Source of the DNA: a halophilic archaeon J07HX64
Lineage (GTDB): Archaea; Halobacteriota; Halobacteria; Halobacteriales; Haloarculaceae
Assembly (NCBI GenBank): GCA_000416085.1
Contig: KE356579.1
Span: 2,264,124 to 2,288,282 of the forward strand
Direction of reading: 5' to 3'
DNA length: 24,159 nucleotides
A program made the translations under genes and the position numbers. Position 1 is the first letter of the stretch, and every line of letters begins with the position of its first letter. Positions 22,881 through 24,159 of the stretch are shown in pieces. Below the pieces are notes generated by a model that saw nothing but the letters and a program-made list of their open reading frames with translations, was not told where the DNA came from and ran no database searches.

Positions 22881-22998
22881 GTGTGTGGCGACCGGCGGCA
22901 GGAACCGCGGCTGGTTCCGACGCTACCGACCCCCGTCTGGTGCGCTGGCCGCGAGGCCCGGCGCATCGTCTCCCGGGGGTCTGCCGGTCGCCCACACT
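22881..22998 (+). ncRNA. Candidate structured RNA (three-way junction), family unknown
   Basis: P1: 22883-22896 pairs with 22983-22997, 14 base pairs with one bulged C. P2: GGAACC (22901-22906) with GGTTCC (22913-22918). P3: GACCCCCG (22928-22935) with CGGGGGTC (22974-22981), then a second helix 22939-22945 with 22961-22967, continuing through 22946-22950 with 22955-22960 and capped by GCGA, a GNRA tetraloop. Three G-U pairs (40-66, 46-60 and 07-12 in the last two digits) exist only if the plus strand is the RNA; the minus strand would have A-C mismatches. The AT-rich TTGCTAT near 22853-22859 is about 25 bp upstream, at promoter distance. It does not match 5S, SRP or RNase P landmarks. Alternatively it is the folded 5' leader of rnj on the minus strand. 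Confidence 0.38.
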
Positions 22999-23023
22999 GT
23001 CCCGGGGCGACCAATCGCTCGGA

Positions 23024-23050
23024 TACCCTGAGATTTGTGTCGACAGGGTA
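23024..23050. promoter_or_regulatory. Inverted repeat beside the distal rnj promoter
   Basis: TACCCTG (23024-23030) and CAGGGTA (23044-23050) are perfect arms around a 13-bp spacer. On the minus strand the repeat lies just downstream of the T-run that could be the TATA box, covering the expected transcription start. Confidence 0.35.
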
Positions 23051-23056
23051 AAAAAA
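23050..23056 (-). promoter_or_regulatory. TATA-like T-run upstream of rnj
   Basis: Seven T residues followed by ACCC on the minus strand. It is the only AT-rich block in the 574-bp region and the best candidate for the rnj-idsA promoter, about 195 bp before the rnj ATG. Confidence 0.4.
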
Positions 23057-23428
23057 CGTCGGTTCTGCCCACCTGACCCGGAGTACCCGTGTACCGCGAG
23101 AGCAGTACACCGACAGGAGACAGGCGGCGGTGCCCGTGTCACCGATGTCGACGAGTTCCTCGACCGGCGGGATCTCCGCCTCAGCCTCGGTGAGTGTCTC
23201 TATCCGCCGGCCGGCTTTGTCGCCGGCGTAACTCACCAGCGGTGTCGGGCGAACGCGGTACCACTCCGAGGTGGGGACACACGACCTCTCGACTATCGTA
23301 GTGTGCAAACAGGGGTAGGATATCCACGTGAACGGGCACACGACGCGCAGTTCCGTTATCGGCCCGAACCGTTTGCGGGCACACTCCGGAGCGACACCGA
23401 CAGCGGGGTGGTACAAAAGGAACCGGTC

Positions 23429-24064
23429 TCAGGACAGTGCGTCGGGCAGCAGTTCGGCCTCGGCCGCGAGCAGGAGCGCCTCGATGGTGGCGTCGTTCGC
23501 AGGCTCCGCACGAGCCAGGGAGAGCGCCTCCGAGACGGGCACTGCCCGGACCGAGAGAAACTCGTTCGAGTCCAACTCCGGGTCGACAGGTGTGAGCCCC
23601 TCCGCGAAGATAATCGACCGGCGGTGACGCAACAGCCCCGTTGTACACCAGAACGACTCGAGTAACGAGACACCGGCGGGTTCGAACCCGGTCTCTTCAC
23701 GCAGTTCCCGTGCGCCTGCGGTGGTTGCCGACTCGCCGTCCTCGACTATCCCCGCCGGGAGTTCGAGACAGTGCTCCCGTATCGCCGGTCGGTACTGTTC
23801 GACCATCACCAGCTGGCTGTCCGCCACCGCCACCACAACCACCGCTGGCGGCAGTTCGGCCCAGTAGTACCGCTTCCGGGTGCCGTCAGGCTGTTCGACC
23901 AGGTCGTACCCGCCCGTGTACCACTCGTTGTCGTACTCAACTGTGGACTCAACGACCGGCCAGTCCCAGCGGTCACCGTCACCGGTGCCCGCCCCGGCGT
24001 CGTCTGACCGACTCTCGCCCCCGGTGTTAGCCGTTTGATGTCCGTTACCGAGCGGGTTGGTCAC
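23429..24064 (-). CDS. Nudix hydrolase, ADP-ribose pyrophosphatase-like
   Basis: 211 aa from GTG at 24064, which overlaps the upstream gene's TGA (GTGA), so coupling supports this start. Residues 1-34 are a Gly/Asp/Ser-rich acidic extension. The core begins at about 36 (VVESTVEYDNEWYTGGYDLV). PPAVVVVAVADSQLVMVEQYRP leads into the complete Nudix box G105-x5-E111-x7-R119-E-L-R-E-E124-T-G126-F. The region LESFWCTTGLLRHRRSIIFA follows, as in ADP-ribose/NDP-sugar hydrolases, although the usual Pro and Gly of the SPG loop are changed (CTTG). The expected reaction is hydrolysis of a nucleoside diphosphate linked to another moiety, in the cytoplasm. The substrate cannot be fixed from sequence. Confidence 0.88.
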   Translation of the reverse strand: MTNPLGNGHQTANTGGESRSDDAGAGTGDGDRWDWPVVESTVEYDNEWYTGGYDLVEQPDGTRKRYYWAELPPAVVVVAVADSQLVMVEQYRPAIREHCLELPAGIVEDGESATTAGARELREETGFEPAGVSLLESFWCTTGLLRHRRSIIFAEGLTPVDPELDSNEFLSVRAVPVSEALSLARAEPANDATIEALLLAAEAELLPDALS

Positions 24065-24159
24065 CGGACTACCTCGCTGTAGAGGCGGCCAAAGGCCTGC
24101 TTGCGGAGCGTCGCAACGGCGGCTCCACGCTCACTCTGAAACGTGGCCGCAACGGCCTC
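24061..24159 (-). CDS. C-terminal end of an unidentified protein, cut by the window edge
   Basis: The minus-strand frame is open from the right edge to TGA at 24061-24063 and encodes 32 residues, beginning EAVAATFQSERGAAV and ending FGRLYSEVVR. It is basic and helical. The stop overlaps the GTG of the Nudix gene, which shows that it is a real coding end and part of the same operon. Too little is visible to name a family. Confidence 0.6.
   Translation of the reverse strand, partial: EAVAATFQSERGAAVATLRKQAFGRLYSEVVR

Larger units (their letters stand above)
22855..23428. other. 574-bp gap upstream of rnj with structured element and distant promoter
   Basis: No intact gene is found. It contains a nested three-stem element (22883-22997), an inverted repeat next to a T-run (23024-23056) and, on the minus strand around 23110-23230, a haloarchaeal-looking acidic stretch ([19 protein letters not shown]) without a recognisable start or family. 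That could be the relic of a lost gene. Confidence 0.4.

Noticed and set aside
22881..22998. 5S rRNA, because of the three-way junction and size near 120 nt
   Set aside because: The conserved 5S loop sequences (such as CCGAAC) are absent and no rRNA genes are near.
22855..23142. N-terminal extension of RNase J by 96 residues
   Set aside because: The added residues have no family similarity and cover the structured element; [15 protein letters not shown] is the normal start.

Overview
The window is chromosomal DNA from a haloarchaeon (class Halobacteria). It is GC-rich, and its proteins are acidic and poor in Lys. The gene content is archaeal: diphthine synthase, archaemetzincin with UPF0146, archaeal RNase J, a GTPBP1-like GTPase, two isoprenyl diphosphate synthases and a TRAM protein. 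Many genes have a TATA-like box about 25-30 bp before the start codon and no ribosome binding site, as in leaderless haloarchaeal transcription. The single tRNA has no encoded CCA. I see no transposase, integrase or CRISPR array, so this is core chromosome rather than an island.

Layout. 1-415: the 3' end of an M48 (HtpX-like) protease. 486-3620: an Old Yellow Enzyme-type oxidoreductase converging on an HD phosphohydrolase, with a TRAM protein upstream of the HD gene. 4055-5321: a small zinc-finger protein divergent from an Lrp/AsnC-TrkA_C regulator, with three 33-bp tandem repeats between them. 5738-6502: diphthine synthase. 7061-8305: divergent UPF0146 and archaemetzincin genes with 10 bp between start codons, then a small acidic protein. 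8487-8568: tRNA-Ser(GGA). 8768-11382: RidA, then a Nudix/eIF2B-like fusion directly behind a polyprenyl synthase. 11854-15187: an overlapping DUF445 / DUF4393 / phosphoglycolate phosphatase operon. 15433-17052: GTPBP1-like GTPase. 17465-18544: isocitrate lyase. 18631-19898: a cytidine deaminase / uridine phosphorylase salvage operon. 20469-22854: RNase J plus a second polyprenyl synthase. 23429-24159: a Nudix hydrolase translationally coupled to an unidentified gene cut by the right edge.

Themes. Lipid precursor synthesis is represented twice, by synthases that differ at the residue known to gate chain length. Carbon metabolism includes glyoxylate-cycle entry (isocitrate lyase), phosphoglycolate phosphatase and pyrimidine nucleoside salvage. 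Translation is represented by diphthamide synthesis, the GTPase and the tRNA.

Most unusual points. (1) The oxidoreductase carries three single-base losses within about 85 bp, all of one C before CTG; together they restore frame and leave 27 scrambled residues. (2) Upstream of RNase J there is a three-way-junction RNA-like element whose wobble pairs and tetraloop favour the strand opposite to RNase J. (3) The Nudix half of the eIF2B-like fusion has lost all three Nudix-box glutamates. (4) The Lrp-TrkA_C gene has a 3 x 33 bp repeat in its promoter region. (5) About 4.3 kb of the window is intergenic, and some of it looks structured or like decayed genes. No complete new multi-gene system is evident; the best candidates for something undescribed are the structured element at 22881-22998 and the DUF445-DUF4393 membrane module.
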